Positions 41,072 to 49,881 of a stretch of DNA of 64,000 nt are shown here, one piece after another. Source of the DNA: Verrucomicrobiia bacterium (lineage in GTDB: Bacteria > Verrucomicrobiota > Verrucomicrobiia > Verrucomicrobiales > Akkermansiaceae); NCBI GenBank assembly GCA_030432565.1, contig JAUIGV010000008.1, positions 1-64,000 on the forward strand, given 5' to 3'. How positions within the stretch are numbered: the first letter of the stretch is position 1; every line of letters starts with the position of its first letter. The notes under the pieces are model-generated. The model ran no database searches and had not been told where the DNA came from. It worked only from the letters and a program-made list of their open reading frames with translations. Made by a program: the position numbers and the translations under genes.

Positions 41072-42577
41072 TTATTCTGCTTTGTTGATGTTCCCTCCCG
41101 TCGCCAATTCCATGATGGCCTCTTCACTAAAATCCTCGCGAGCCAACTCTCCCGTGATCCGCCCCTCGTGCATCACCAGCGTTCGATCCGCCATCCCCAT
41201 AATCTCCTCCATCTCGCTGGAAACAAACAGAATCGCCATCCCCTCGCTCGCAAATCTCTCCATGAGCAGGTAAATCTCCTCCTTCGCCCCGATATCGATC
41301 CCTCGGGTCGGTTCATCAAGAAGCAGCACCTTGGGCTTCAACGCCAACCACTTGGCGAGAACAATCTTCTGTTGGTTCCCTCCTGAAAGAAAACGAACCA
41401 GCTGCCACGAACCGGGCGTCTTCACACTCAGCGCAGACGTCATTTCCGCCACCAGCTCTTCCTCCTTGCTCACGTTTACAAACGGCCCTCGGGCTGCGTG
41501 CCGGAGCGAGGCCAGACTCATGTTCTCCTTCACCGCCATATCAAGGATGACCCCCTGCCCCTTCCGGTCCTCCGGAACCAGGGCAAGCCCTCGCTCAAGC
41601 GCCTCCCTCGGCGAGCGCGGCAATCCTTCCCGACCGCCCACCGACACTTCGCCTGACAAGGCAGGCCGTGCGCCAAATAAGGCGGCCAACATCTCACTCC
41701 GGCCTGCTCCCACCAGACCGGCCACCCCCACGACTTCACCCGCCCGCACCTCAAACCCGAGTTCATTCGATGGGTGCTCCACCGTCCGCAGCCCACGAAC
41801 CGAAAGCGCCACCTCTCCCAACTCATGTTCCGTCCTTTGATAAAACTGCGAAACATCACGCCCCACCATCATCCGTACCATGGCATCATGATCCACTTCA
41901 TCCCGCTCCAGCATTCCCGCGTTCTCTCCATCACGAAACACCACCACCCGGTCAGCCAACTCCTTGACCTCTCCCAGCCGATGGGAAATATAAATTACGC
42001 TCACTCCGTTCTCCCGAAGATCGCGGATCACTTCAAAGAGCCGCTCGGATTCGTTCATCGACAAACTCGACGTCGGCTCGTCCATGATGATCACCTTGGC
42101 TTCGGTCGAAAGCGCCTTCGCAATCTCAACCAACTGCTGTTTGCCCAGCGTCAATTCGCTCAGCAAAGTATCCGGCGACACCTCGAGACCGACCATCTCC
42201 AACACCCTCTTCGCTTCCCGCTCAATCGCCCTTTGGTCAATCCAACCGAATTTCCCCGGCTCACGCCCCAAAAACATGTTGGCCGCCACCGTCAGGTTAT
42301 CTGCCAAATTCAGCTCCTGGTGAATCAAGGCAATCCCCGCCTTCTGGGCGTCCTGCACGTGAGCAAACCGAACTACCTTTCCGTCGACCAACAACGCCCC
42401 TTCATCCGCGGGCTGAACCCCGGCGAGAATTTTCATGAGCGTGCTTTTCCCCGCTCCGTTCTCACCAATGAGAGCCACCACCTCGCCAACGTTCACCCGC
42501 AAGTCCACGCCCGAGAGAGCGACAACCCCTGGAAAGCGCTTCGTGATTTTTCGAACCTCCAGAAAAGGCTCTCCCAT
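41072..42577 (-). CDS. ABC transporter ATP-binding protein, sugar type with two ATPase halves (RbsA-like)
   Basis: 501 residues, two ABC modules in one chain as in CUT2 importers. The first half has Walker A GENGAGKSTLMKIL and signature-type LTLGKQQLVEIAKAL. The second half has VGAGRSEMLAALFGARP with a degenerate Walker A, and a signature FLSGGNQQKIVLAKWL with LLLDEPTRGIDIGAKEEIY. Import of a pentose or related sugar is likely but the substrate is not shown by the sequence. ATG 42577 overlaps the TGA of the binding protein (TGATG). Confidence 0.93.
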   Translation of the reverse strand: MGEPFLEVRKITKRFPGVVALSGVDLRVNVGEVVALIGENGAGKSTLMKILAGVQPADEGALLVDGKVVRFAHVQDAQKAGIALIHQELNLADNLTVAANMFLGREPGKFGWIDQRAIEREAKRVLEMVGLEVSPDTLLSELTLGKQQLVEIAKALSTEAKVIIMDEPTSSLSMNESERLFEVIRDLRENGVSVIYISHRLGEVKELADRVVVFRDGENAGMLERDEVDHDAMVRMMVGRDVSQFYQRTEHELGEVALSVRGLRTVEHPSNELGFEVRAGEVVGVAGLVGAGRSEMLAALFGARPALSGEVSVGGREGLPRSPREALERGLALVPEDRKGQGVILDMAVKENMSLASLRHAARGPFVNVSKEEELVAEMTSALSVKTPGSWQLVRFLSGGNQQKIVLAKWLALKPKVLLLDEPTRGIDIGAKEEIYLLMERFASEGMAILFVSSEMEEIMGMADRTLVMHEGRITGELAREDFSEEAIMELATGGNINKAE

Positions 42578-43569
42578 CACTTTCCAAGCTTGGAATTTAG
42601 GTCGGCCCAAAAAGCCTCCAGGTTATCCTTGCGAATCTGGCGTGCCGGAATATCGATGATTTTGCTCTCGGGAATGACCGAGGTATCGCCGTTGGCGAGG
42701 GCATGAAGGACCCTGATGGAGCGATTTCCATACTCATAAGGATCCTGAACCACGGTCCCGTGGACCGTGCCGTCCTTGATCGCTTGCAGCGTGACCTCAT
42801 CCTCATCAAAACCAACGACCTTGACTTCCCCGATCCTCCCGGCCTGCTTCAATGCCTCTAAAATGAGCGGTGGATTGTAGGCAAAAAGTCCCACCATGGC
42901 AGCGACCCCTTCGTGTTTGGTCAGCATATCTTCCACGTTGGCCTTTCCTTTCGCCCGGTCAAATTGATCAGTCAAAGTCGCAAGAACGGTGTATTTTTCA
43001 CCGATCTGCGACTGCCCCGGAGCGTCGAAACGGCTGGGATCCTTACCGCGGTCAAGGAGACAATCAATCACGCCCTGACGACGGCGCTTCGCATTATCCT
43101 GCTCAAGTCGACCGATAAAGAGAACGACCTCTCCTCCCTCGGGAATTGCCTCCTTCACCAATTCACCGCACATCCAGCCTGCATCGTAATTGTCCATTCC
43201 CACGTAAACCTGACGCTTACTCGTGGGAGCATCGGTATCCATCGTGATCAAAATAGATTTTTCCGCCACCTCGTCATACAAGCCCGCCTGGTTGACCGGA
43301 TCGATGGCCGCCACGGAAATCCCATCCACTCCCTTTGCCAGCAGATCCTCAAGCTTGGACCTCTGATCGTCGCCCGATGATGGCATCAGCACCTCGACTT
43401 CAACTCCCAGCTCTTCCCCGGCATCCTCCCCGCCTTTCTTGCAAATATCCCAAAACGAAGCAACCCCGGTAGTGACCAGAGCATAGCTCGCCTTTCCTCC
43501 GTCTTTCTCTCCACAACCGGAGAATGCGAACGCGCCAAGCGCTACCGTGCAGGCCAAAAAATTTTTCAT
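42577..43569 (-). CDS. Substrate-binding lipoprotein of a sugar ABC importer
   Basis: 330 residues with a lipoprotein signal (lipobox FSGC). The Peripla_BP_4 fold is seen in SYALVTTGVASFWDICKKGGEDAGEEL, VDGISVAAIDPVNQAGLYDEVAEK, ILITMDTDAPTSKRQVYVGMDNYDAGW and VKVVGFDEDEVTLQAIKDGTVHGTVVQDPYEYG. It is the first gene of the importer operon, followed by the ATPase and permease. The ligand is probably a monosaccharide or polyol. ATG 43569 was chosen, the frame being open further to 43713. It is divergent from dabB. Confidence 0.92.
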   Translation of the reverse strand: MKNFLACTVALGAFAFSGCGEKDGGKASYALVTTGVASFWDICKKGGEDAGEELGVEVEVLMPSSGDDQRSKLEDLLAKGVDGISVAAIDPVNQAGLYDEVAEKSILITMDTDAPTSKRQVYVGMDNYDAGWMCGELVKEAIPEGGEVVLFIGRLEQDNAKRRRQGVIDCLLDRGKDPSRFDAPGQSQIGEKYTVLATLTDQFDRAKGKANVEDMLTKHEGVAAMVGLFAYNPPLILEALKQAGRIGEVKVVGFDEDEVTLQAIKDGTVHGTVVQDPYEYGNRSIRVLHALANGDTSVIPESKIIDIPARQIRKDNLEAFWADLNSKLGK

Positions 43570-43710
43570 GAGGCGGGAATCAAACCCTGCCACCCGTGAA
43601 GGGACCAGCAGAAAAACACCTGATCTCTCCCGGGGGCAACCAACGAACTCGATTTCATGACTCAACTTTCCACCCAAAGTGAAAATTCCGAGACCTTGGC
43701 AAATCTCCAT

Positions 43711-43726
43711 CAAAGTCCTTTGATTC
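43711..43726. promoter_or_regulatory. Candidate operator in the divergent dabB / importer promoter region
   Basis: ATCAAAG TC CTTTGAT, an inverted repeat with 7-bp arms and a 2-base centre, midway between the two divergent starts at 43569 and 43772. Its position suits a regulator acting on both directions, but no regulator gene is adjacent and no known consensus is matched. Confidence 0.35.
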
Positions 43727-43771
43727 TGTTTTTAAGAACGATTTTTACCTAAAGATATATTGGATGGAATT

Positions 43772-45412
43772 ATGATTTTCGACTTATTCTCTCCCCGTCA
43801 CATGAATTCACCCATGCTTGCAAACATCGCCACCACCGTTCACCCCGCGCTCATCATCGCCGGGCCACTCCTCGTCCTCGCCTTCGGACTGGTTCCAGAC
43901 CGGGTCTCAAATCCCATCGCCCGGCGTTTCGCCAGAAATGCCTCGCTCGCCGCCATCGGGGCTTTCGTCCTCGCATGCGTTTCCACCATCGGCCTCGCCA
44001 TCTCGGGGCCGGTCAATGTCGGATTCGAAGTCAAAGGCCCCGTCCGCATCGACTTCCTCTTCGACACCCTTTCCGCGATCATGCTCCTCCTCGTCTCCTT
44101 TCTCGGAGCAGTGGTCATTCGCTTCTCCGGCAATTACCTCGCCGGAGACCCCAATCAGGGCCGCTTCACCCGCTGGATGTGCCTTACCGTCGGGTCGGTT
44201 CTCGTCCTGACAATTTCCGGAAATTTTCTAATGTTCACCCTGGCCTGGATCGCCACCAGCCTGAGCCTTCACAAACTCCTCACCTTCTACTCGGACCGGC
44301 CCGCAGCCCGGCTTTCGGCCAATAAAAAGTTCATGATCAGCCGCCTCGGTGACGCCGCCCTTATCGGAGCCCTTTTCGCCACCTACCAATGCTTCGGCAC
44401 CTGGGAATTCTCCAAAATCTTCTCAGCCAGCGAGATCGCCCGCGCTCAGAGCGAAAACGCCAACTGTGTCGGACTTTCCGCCTTTCTCCTCGTGATAGGA
44501 GCCCTTCTCAAATCCGCACAATTTCCTTTCCACAGCTGGTTACCCGATACGATGGAATCCCCCACTCCGGTCTCGGCCCTGATGCACGCCGGCATCGTCA
44601 ACGCGGGAGGCTTCCTCGTCGTTCGCTTCAGCCCCATCATTACCTTCTCAACAGCCTCGCTCAACGCCCTCGCCCTGGTCGGAGCCTTCACCGCCCTCTT
44701 CGCCTCCGTCATCATGCTGCCACAAACCAGTGTGAAGCGCTCCCTCGCTTATTCGACCATCGCGCAAATGGGCTTCATGATGCTCCAATGCGGACTCGGG
44801 GCCTTCGCCCTCGCCATCCTCCACCTCGTCGCCCATTCGCTCTACAAAGCCTACGCTTTCCTCTCCTCGGGAAGCATCGTGAGCATCAGCAAATCCGCCT
44901 GGACTCCCTCCGAGCGCCCAAGCGCCCGCCCCTTCGTTCTACTTTCCACCCTCGTCGCAGCGGTCGGACTCACCTTCGCCATCGGCTCCCTCTTCGGAGC
45001 TCACGCCTCCGGAGCGCCCGGAGTTCTTCTCCTCGGATCCATCTTCATCATGGCCCTGGTCTACCTCCTTTGGAATCTCTGGTCTTCCTCGCACCGTTCC
45101 TCGCTGATCATTTCGGGGCTCGTCATCACCAGTATCACTGCGACCGCCTACTTCTCCCTTCACACTCTTTTTGGCCACCTTCTCGCGAATGTCACCGCGA
45201 CCCACCAACCTGATCGCTCGACCGCCGAACTCGTCGTTATGGCCCTCGTCGGACTCGCCTTCATGGCCGTCCTCGTCCTGCAATCGCAACTCCCCGGATG
45301 GTCCACCACGAGGCTTGGTCGCAAGATCTACGTTCACGCCTCCCACGGATTCTACATCAGCACCATCTTCAACCGACTCACCCTTGCTCTCTTCAAAAAA
45401 AGCCACTCTTAA
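43772..45412 (+). CDS. dabB: DabB, membrane subunit of the DAB inorganic carbon transporter (NuoL/MrpA-like)
   Basis: 546 residues with about 13 membrane helices, of the proton-translocating NuoL/MrpA superfamily. Motifs are GNFLMFTLAWIATSLSLHKLLTFY, GALLKSAQFPFHSWLPDTMESPTPVSALMHAGIVNAGGFLVVRF, and SVKRSLAYSTIAQMGFMML, with the lysine and glutamate residues of the proton path. Pairing with the DUF2309 gene 24 bp downstream identifies it as DabB, which supplies the membrane energy for CO2 hydration by DabA. ATG 43772 was chosen because GGATGGAATT precedes it as a weak ribosome binding site; ATG 43802 and TTG 43760 are alternatives. Confidence 0.9.
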   Translation: MIFDLFSPRHMNSPMLANIATTVHPALIIAGPLLVLAFGLVPDRVSNPIARRFARNASLAAIGAFVLACVSTIGLAISGPVNVGFEVKGPVRIDFLFDTLSAIMLLLVSFLGAVVIRFSGNYLAGDPNQGRFTRWMCLTVGSVLVLTISGNFLMFTLAWIATSLSLHKLLTFYSDRPAARLSANKKFMISRLGDAALIGALFATYQCFGTWEFSKIFSASEIARAQSENANCVGLSAFLLVIGALLKSAQFPFHSWLPDTMESPTPVSALMHAGIVNAGGFLVVRFSPIITFSTASLNALALVGAFTALFASVIMLPQTSVKRSLAYSTIAQMGFMMLQCGLGAFALAILHLVAHSLYKAYAFLSSGSIVSISKSAWTPSERPSARPFVLLSTLVAAVGLTFAIGSLFGAHASGAPGVLLLGSIFIMALVYLLWNLWSSSHRSSLIISGLVITSITATAYFSLHTLFGHLLANVTATHQPDRSTAELVVMALVGLAFMAVLVLQSQLPGWSTTRLGRKIYVHASHGFYISTIFNRLTLALFKKSHS

Positions 45413-45436
45413 ACCAACTCCCGATCTTTCAAAACC

Positions 45437-47887
45437 ATGACCACTCAAACTGCTACCACTCCCGTAAAAGTTCCTTCACTGATGCAAAAGGCCCAAGCTG
45501 CCTGCCAGCGTATCGCGCCTCTCTGGCCGCTTCAGAATTTTGTCGCCGTCAATCCCTTTCTCGGACTCGCCGACAAGCCTTTCGTCGACGCTTGTGATCT
45601 CATCCGCAAGGTCGCTCCCGGCGGGATGCAAATGCCCCTCGATTTCTATTCGGACAAATACCACAACGCCGAAATTCAATCGGAAGACCTGCAGGCAGCC
45701 CTCGCTCACGTCACCGAAACGCTTCCTGCTTCGTGGGCCGATAAGGCCTCCATGCTGAATCAGAACGATCTCATCAAGGCACTCGAGCAGCCGAACGAAG
45801 ACTTCGACGAAATCGACATCCTCACCATCGCCGATGCTCTCGATCGATCTTCCGGCAGCAACTGGAACAACGACATCATCGAGGTCATCTCCCAATTTTG
45901 CGCCAGCTACTACGACCGGGGCCAGTCCGCCTGGAGACAACCGTGGCTCGATCAACCCCTCTTCACCGCTTGGCGCGAAACCGCCAGCCTCGACGCCAAG
46001 CCCGAGTTCCAGGGGCTCAAGAACTTCCGGAAGCACGTGCAATCGCTTCCTGAAACCGCCGACGAAGCCGTCGTCCACTCCCTCAGAGCCCTCGGCATCT
46101 CACCCAATGAGGCCACCGACTTCCTCCATCGCCAGCTCATGAGCATCCGCGGCTGGGCCGGACACGTGCAATATCTCGTTCGCAAAAACGGCATGGCCGG
46201 AAAGGAAGACGACGCCCTCATGCATCTCCTCGCGATTCGGCTCGCTTACGACACCGCCCTCCTTGCACAATTCGAAAGCCCCTCGCTGCGGGAATTCTGG
46301 AGCGCCACTCCCGTCAGCGAGTCCGGCCCCTCCGACTCCGTTCTCATTCGCTTCCTCTGGCAACTCGCCCACGAAAACGCTTGGCAGCGTCAGCTCTTCG
46401 GCCACATCGACGCCACCCCTTCCGCCGCTCCGGAGCGCCCTTCCGCCCAAGCCGTTTTCTGCATCGACGTCCGCTCGGAAGTCTTCCGGCGCGGACTCGA
46501 ATCCGCCAGCGATTCCATCCAGACCATGGGCTTCGCCGGCTTCTTCGGCATGGCCATTGAATACGTTCCCTTCGGCCAGCACGAGGGCAACACCCAGTGC
46601 CCCGTCCTTTTGAATCCGGCCTACAAAATCAGGGAGATCCCGGCCGGCACCAACCTCGATCAAGCCTGGAAAAAGCAAAGACTCGGCAAGCGGCTTCAGT
46701 ATTCCTGGAACTCCTTCAAAAGCTCTGCCATTTCCTGCTTCTCCTTCGTCGAAACCGCCGGAGTCGCCTTCGCCCCCAAGCTCTTCAAAAACTCCTTCGC
46801 CCCGTCCGGCAAAAAGTCCACTTGCGATCATAGCTATGGCCCAACTCTGGAAAGCAAGGACGGTGACACCAGCGGCATCCCTCTCGCAGAACGGATCGCC
46901 CTCGGCACCGGAGCCCTCTCCCACATGGGCTTGAAGAAAAACTTTGCCCGACTCGTCTTGATCTGCGGACACGGCAGCGAGACCACCAACAACCCTTACG
47001 GAGCCGGACTCGACTGCGGAGCCTGCGGAGGTCACGCCGGTGATGCCAACGCCCGCGTTGCGGCCGCCATCCTCAACGATCCCGAAGTCCGCGAAGCCAT
47101 CGCCAAGAACGGAATCGAAATCCCCGAAGACACCCACTTCCTCGCCGGACTTCACAACACCACCACCGACGATGTCACTCTCTTCGACAGCGAAGCAGTT
47201 CCTTCCAGCCATGCCAGGGACCTTGCCGACCTCGAGAAAGCCCTCGCCGAAGCCGCCAAAACCGCCCGGCTTGAACGGGCCACCTCGCTCGGACTAGACA
47301 CGGAAAACGACGCCCTCGATAGCCAGGTCCGGACAAAAGCCCACGACTGGGCCGAAGTCCGCCCCGAGTGGGGACTCGCCGGCAACGCCGCCTTCATTGC
47401 CGCGCCACGGGCCAGAACCAAAAACGCCAAACTTGGTGGTCGCGTCTTTCTCCACGATTACAACCACGCCGGTGACACCGACGAAGCCACCCTGGAGCTC
47501 ATCCTCACCGCCCCGATGGTCGTCGGAAGCTGGATCAACCTGCAATACTTCGCCTCCACCGTAAACAATCAGGTCTTCGGCAGCGGAAACAAGGTGACCC
47601 ACAACGTCACCGGAACCCTCGGCGTCTGCCAAGGCAACGTCGGCGACCTCCAAACAGGCCTTCCCATGCAATCCGTCCACGACGGCGAAAAGTGGATCCA
47701 CGAACCCCTCAGACTCCACGTCATGATCGAGGCCCCGCGCGAAAGCATGTCCGCTATCCTCGATAAACACGAAGGCGTCAAAGACCTCGTCCAAAACGGC
47801 TGGGTCCTCCTCTTCGCCATCGAAGACGAAGGCAAATCCACCTACCAAATCCAACCCAACGGCAGCTGGAAGAAGATTACCGCTTAG
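45437..47887 (+). CDS. dabA: DabA, DUF2309 subunit of the DAB inorganic carbon transporter
   Basis: 816 residues, cytoplasmic carbonic-anhydrase-like subunit. The zinc ligands are present: C342 and D344 (VFCIDVRSEVFRRGLE), H512 (CGHGSETTNNPYGAGLDCGACGG) and C527, with the 15-residue distance known from Halothiobacillus DabA. The N-terminal IAPLWPLQNFVAVNPFLGL and C-terminal LQTGLPMQSVHDG plus HEPLRLHVMIEAP are family hallmarks. DabAB hydrates CO2 to bicarbonate vectorially using the ion gradient. It follows dabB with 24 bp between. No carboxysome or Calvin cycle genes are near, so it probably supplies bicarbonate for anaplerosis. Confidence 0.93.
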   Translation: MTTQTATTPVKVPSLMQKAQAACQRIAPLWPLQNFVAVNPFLGLADKPFVDACDLIRKVAPGGMQMPLDFYSDKYHNAEIQSEDLQAALAHVTETLPASWADKASMLNQNDLIKALEQPNEDFDEIDILTIADALDRSSGSNWNNDIIEVISQFCASYYDRGQSAWRQPWLDQPLFTAWRETASLDAKPEFQGLKNFRKHVQSLPETADEAVVHSLRALGISPNEATDFLHRQLMSIRGWAGHVQYLVRKNGMAGKEDDALMHLLAIRLAYDTALLAQFESPSLREFWSATPVSESGPSDSVLIRFLWQLAHENAWQRQLFGHIDATPSAAPERPSAQAVFCIDVRSEVFRRGLESASDSIQTMGFAGFFGMAIEYVPFGQHEGNTQCPVLLNPAYKIREIPAGTNLDQAWKKQRLGKRLQYSWNSFKSSAISCFSFVETAGVAFAPKLFKNSFAPSGKKSTCDHSYGPTLESKDGDTSGIPLAERIALGTGALSHMGLKKNFARLVLICGHGSETTNNPYGAGLDCGACGGHAGDANARVAAAILNDPEVREAIAKNGIEIPEDTHFLAGLHNTTTDDVTLFDSEAVPSSHARDLADLEKALAEAAKTARLERATSLGLDTENDALDSQVRTKAHDWAEVRPEWGLAGNAAFIAAPRARTKNAKLGGRVFLHDYNHAGDTDEATLELILTAPMVVGSWINLQYFASTVNNQVFGSGNKVTHNVTGTLGVCQGNVGDLQTGLPMQSVHDGEKWIHEPLRLHVMIEAPRESMSAILDKHEGVKDLVQNGWVLLFAIEDEGKSTYQIQPNGSWKKITA

Positions 47888-47897
47888 AATCCTCCGC

Positions 47898-48086
47898 TTA
47901 CCGAAACTGCCCTGCTTCCTCGGAGAAATGATAATCCGCGCTGGCGAGGCGTTCGGTGAGCGATTTTTCATCCAACCCGTGGGTTTTGCAAAGATCATCG
48001 AGCGAACTTGCATTGTTGCGCAACTCGGTGTTCACGAGACCGACGAGGAGGTGGGGATCCATCGTTTCGAAGGATTTGAGATTCAT
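47898..48086 (-). CDS. DUF4250 family protein
   Basis: 62 residues (MNLKSFETMDPHLLVGLVNTELRNNASSLDDLCKTHGLDEKSL, then RLASADYHFSEEAGQFR). The VNT-LR and SSLDDLC motifs and the final DYHF..E.NQF-type end match DUF4250 small helix-turn-helix-like proteins of unknown function. It is convergent with dabA, with 10 bp between the stops. An alternative start is ATG 48062. Confidence 0.75.
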   Translation of the reverse strand: MNLKSFETMDPHLLVGLVNTELRNNASSLDDLCKTHGLDEKSLTERLASADYHFSEEAGQFR

Positions 48087-48115
48087 ACCGGGGCGGTGAA
48101 TAAGCTTGAATCGGG

Positions 48116-48144
48116 TTGACAGCGAGCGCTTTTTCCGGCTAAAC
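48116..48144 (+). promoter_or_regulatory. Predicted promoter of rpmE
   Basis: TTGACA (48116-48121), then 16-17 bp later GCTAAA/CTAAAC, 52 bp before the ATG at 48196. The -35 box is perfect, the -10 box weak. Confidence 0.5.
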
Positions 48145-48195
48145 CCCGCCCGCGCGGCGTCGGTAACGTCGCACCCCGAACTTTAAGGGCATCCC

Positions 48196-48471
48196 ATGAA
48201 AAAAGACATCCATCCTGATTACCATCCCGTAATCTTCCAAGATATGACCACAGGTCACCGTTACATCACCCGATCCACCGCCAAGTCTGATAAGACCGAG
48301 GAAGTCGATGGTGTTGAGCATTTCGTCATCTCGATGGGCCTCACGGCCGATTCACACCCCTTTTACACTGGTCAAAGCACCTTTGTGGATACCGAGGGTC
48401 GCATCGACAAATTCCAGAAGCGTTTCGGCACCGTGCGTCGTGCCAAGAAGCCCACCCGGGCCCAAGGATAG
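48196..48471 (+). CDS. rpmE2: 50S ribosomal protein bL31, type B (zinc-free)
   Basis: 91 residues with MKKDIHPDYHPVIFQDMTTGHRYITRSTA and HPFYTGQSTFVDTEGRIDKFQKRFG. There are no cysteines, so it is the C-minus type-B form used when zinc is limiting or constitutively by lineages lacking the zinc form. A terminator follows at 48500-48527. Confidence 0.95.
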   Translation: MKKDIHPDYHPVIFQDMTTGHRYITRSTAKSDKTEEVDGVEHFVISMGLTADSHPFYTGQSTFVDTEGRIDKFQKRFGTVRRAKKPTRAQG

Positions 48472-48499
48472 AAACCTCTGCTTCCCACACTTTCAAAAA

Positions 48500-48527
48500 G
48501 GCGGCTCTTCACGGAGCCGTCTTTTTT
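48500..48527 (+). terminator. Terminator after rpmE
   Basis: An 8-bp stem (GGCGGCTC with GAGCCGTC, one G-T pair) and a TTCACG loop, followed by six T residues (48522-48527). Confidence 0.9.
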
Positions 48528-48545
48528 GTGTACACTCATCCACCC

Positions 48546-48797
48546 ATGGACGAAGCTGTCGAGAATCTCCTCCCCGCCATCGAGGAACAATTGAACTCGC
48601 CCGAAACTCCCTACGTGCGAGAGGCCTTCGATCGCATTCTCACCGAACCGGATATCGAGGAAGAAGAAGCCAAGGCCATGCTCGCCTTCTGCCTCGCCGA
48701 TGAGATCGAAGCCATGATGGCCGACGAACGAGAATTCGATAGCAATCGCTACCAGATGCTCCTCACTCTCCTTCCTGTCATGCCGGAAGGACGATAG
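48546..48797 (+). CDS. Small acidic hypothetical protein
   Basis: 83 residues, highly acidic and helical (MDEAVENLLPAIEEQLNSPET, FDRILTEPDIEEEEAKAMLAFCLADEIEAMMADEREF). No family recognised. ATG 48546 was chosen; 48528 would add six residues. It ends just before the 91-bp repeated block at 48808. Confidence 0.7.
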   Translation: MDEAVENLLPAIEEQLNSPETPYVREAFDRILTEPDIEEEEAKAMLAFCLADEIEAMMADEREFDSNRYQMLLTLLPVMPEGR

Positions 48798-48807
48798 CCT
48801 CTGCGGA

Positions 48808-48898
48808 AGAACAGGAATCTTCAAGGCTGGCGGAAAGACTGGAAATCCGCCGCTGAATCCCAGCATACTAAAATGAATTCTTTCGCGTAGGCCGAGGG
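48808..48898 (-). pseudogene. Remnant of a DUF3750 gene 3' end (duplicate of 51469-51559)
   Basis: This 91-base block aligns without gaps to the 3' end of the intact DUF3750 lipoprotein gene at 51447-52103 (8 mismatches by eye). On the minus strand it still reads LGLSLGLRERIHFSMLGFSGGF, then FPPALKIPVLP, the C-terminal end of that protein, but no start or remaining gene is present. It shows a past duplication or rearrangement. Confidence 0.65.
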
Positions 48899-49041
48899 AC
48901 AACCCAAGTTTGCGAATTGCCAAATTTTCCAAATTCCTGGGGTCTCAAAAATTAAGTCCCGTTATTGACACGATCTTGGCGAATGAGCACTTTGGTAGCT
49001 CAAGAAAATTTGATCGCCCTCTCATTCTACACTCCAAAGCC

Positions 49042-49881
49042 ATGATGAAACGTCCTTTTCGCGCCCTGTCCTTTCCACTCAGCCCTCTCGCTGCACTCGC
49101 TCTCCTCTCCCTCCCGGGCTTTGCCGATCCCATTCCATTAAGCACCGGTATCGCGGCACAGAGCTCGCAGTTGGGAGGGTTTGCCGCCAGCAATGGGCTA
49201 GACGAAGCCGTCAATTTCACCCACACCCTTAGCAACGACACCAACCCAACCTGGCAAGTCCTGCTGCCCGAAACCTATAGCTTTGGGATCATTGAAGTTT
49301 TCAACCGGGCCTCGTCCAACGGAACCCTCGATTGTTGTCCGAGCCGCTTCCGCGACATCACGATCGAGATCGTCCAATTCGACGGTGACGTCGCTACCGA
49401 TTTTACCGGCGGCACCGTTGTTTACACCTCCGATCTGTTGAACCCGGAAAACGTAATCGGGGGTGGGACAAATACAAGCGGTCCTGTCAGCTTGACCGTA
49501 GACGCCGAAGGTGCGGCTGGCAATATGGTTCGGGTGCGCCGCACACCTGATCCCGACCTCTCCGGATCAGGCGGTGCCGGCAATCAAGATGAGGCGGCAG
49601 TGCTTTCGATTGATTTGATCACCGCAGAGGGTTTCCTAGGCGGTGGGACGCAGCTGGAGATCACGGAGATGGTCTATGACACAGCCGAACAGATGATCAC
49701 CCTCACTTGGTCATCCAAGAACAACCAGTCCTACGCAGTCTACTTCGGATACGACCTGACCACCTTCGATTCCGACATCAACGATAGTATCGCTTCGGAA
49801 GGTGAGACGACGAGCCTCACCTTTGAAAACCCTGATCCCAATGCGAAGAAGCTGTTCTTCCGCGTGGTCGAGAATCCATAG
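49042..49881 (+). CDS. Secreted protein, paralogue of the PEP-CTERM protein at 50336
   Basis: 279 residues with a signal peptide (MMKRPFRALSFPLSPLAALALLSLPGFADP). The central domain (about 30-190; SSQLGGFAASNGLDEAVNFTHT, WQVLLPETYSFGIIEVFNRASS, LDCCPSRFRDITIEI) resembles discoidin/F5-8-type-C carbohydrate-binding sandwiches. It is nearly the same as in the gene at 50336-50992. It ends differently: instead of a PEP-CTERM anchor it has about 80 residues (LEITEMVYDTAEQMITLTWSS, LFFRVVENP) like a fibronectin or Verrucomicrobia-specific C-terminal strand domain. Position and orientation suggest an inverted duplication. Confidence 0.75.
   Translation: MMKRPFRALSFPLSPLAALALLSLPGFADPIPLSTGIAAQSSQLGGFAASNGLDEAVNFTHTLSNDTNPTWQVLLPETYSFGIIEVFNRASSNGTLDCCPSRFRDITIEIVQFDGDVATDFTGGTVVYTSDLLNPENVIGGGTNTSGPVSLTVDAEGAAGNMVRVRRTPDPDLSGSGGAGNQDEAAVLSIDLITAEGFLGGGTQLEITEMVYDTAEQMITLTWSSKNNQSYAVYFGYDLTTFDSDINDSIASEGETTSLTFENPDPNAKKLFFRVVENP

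Noticed and set aside
46100-47212. Long minus-strand frame antisense to dabA (370 codons)
   Set aside because: Gly/Glu-rich shadow of the real gene, no domains.
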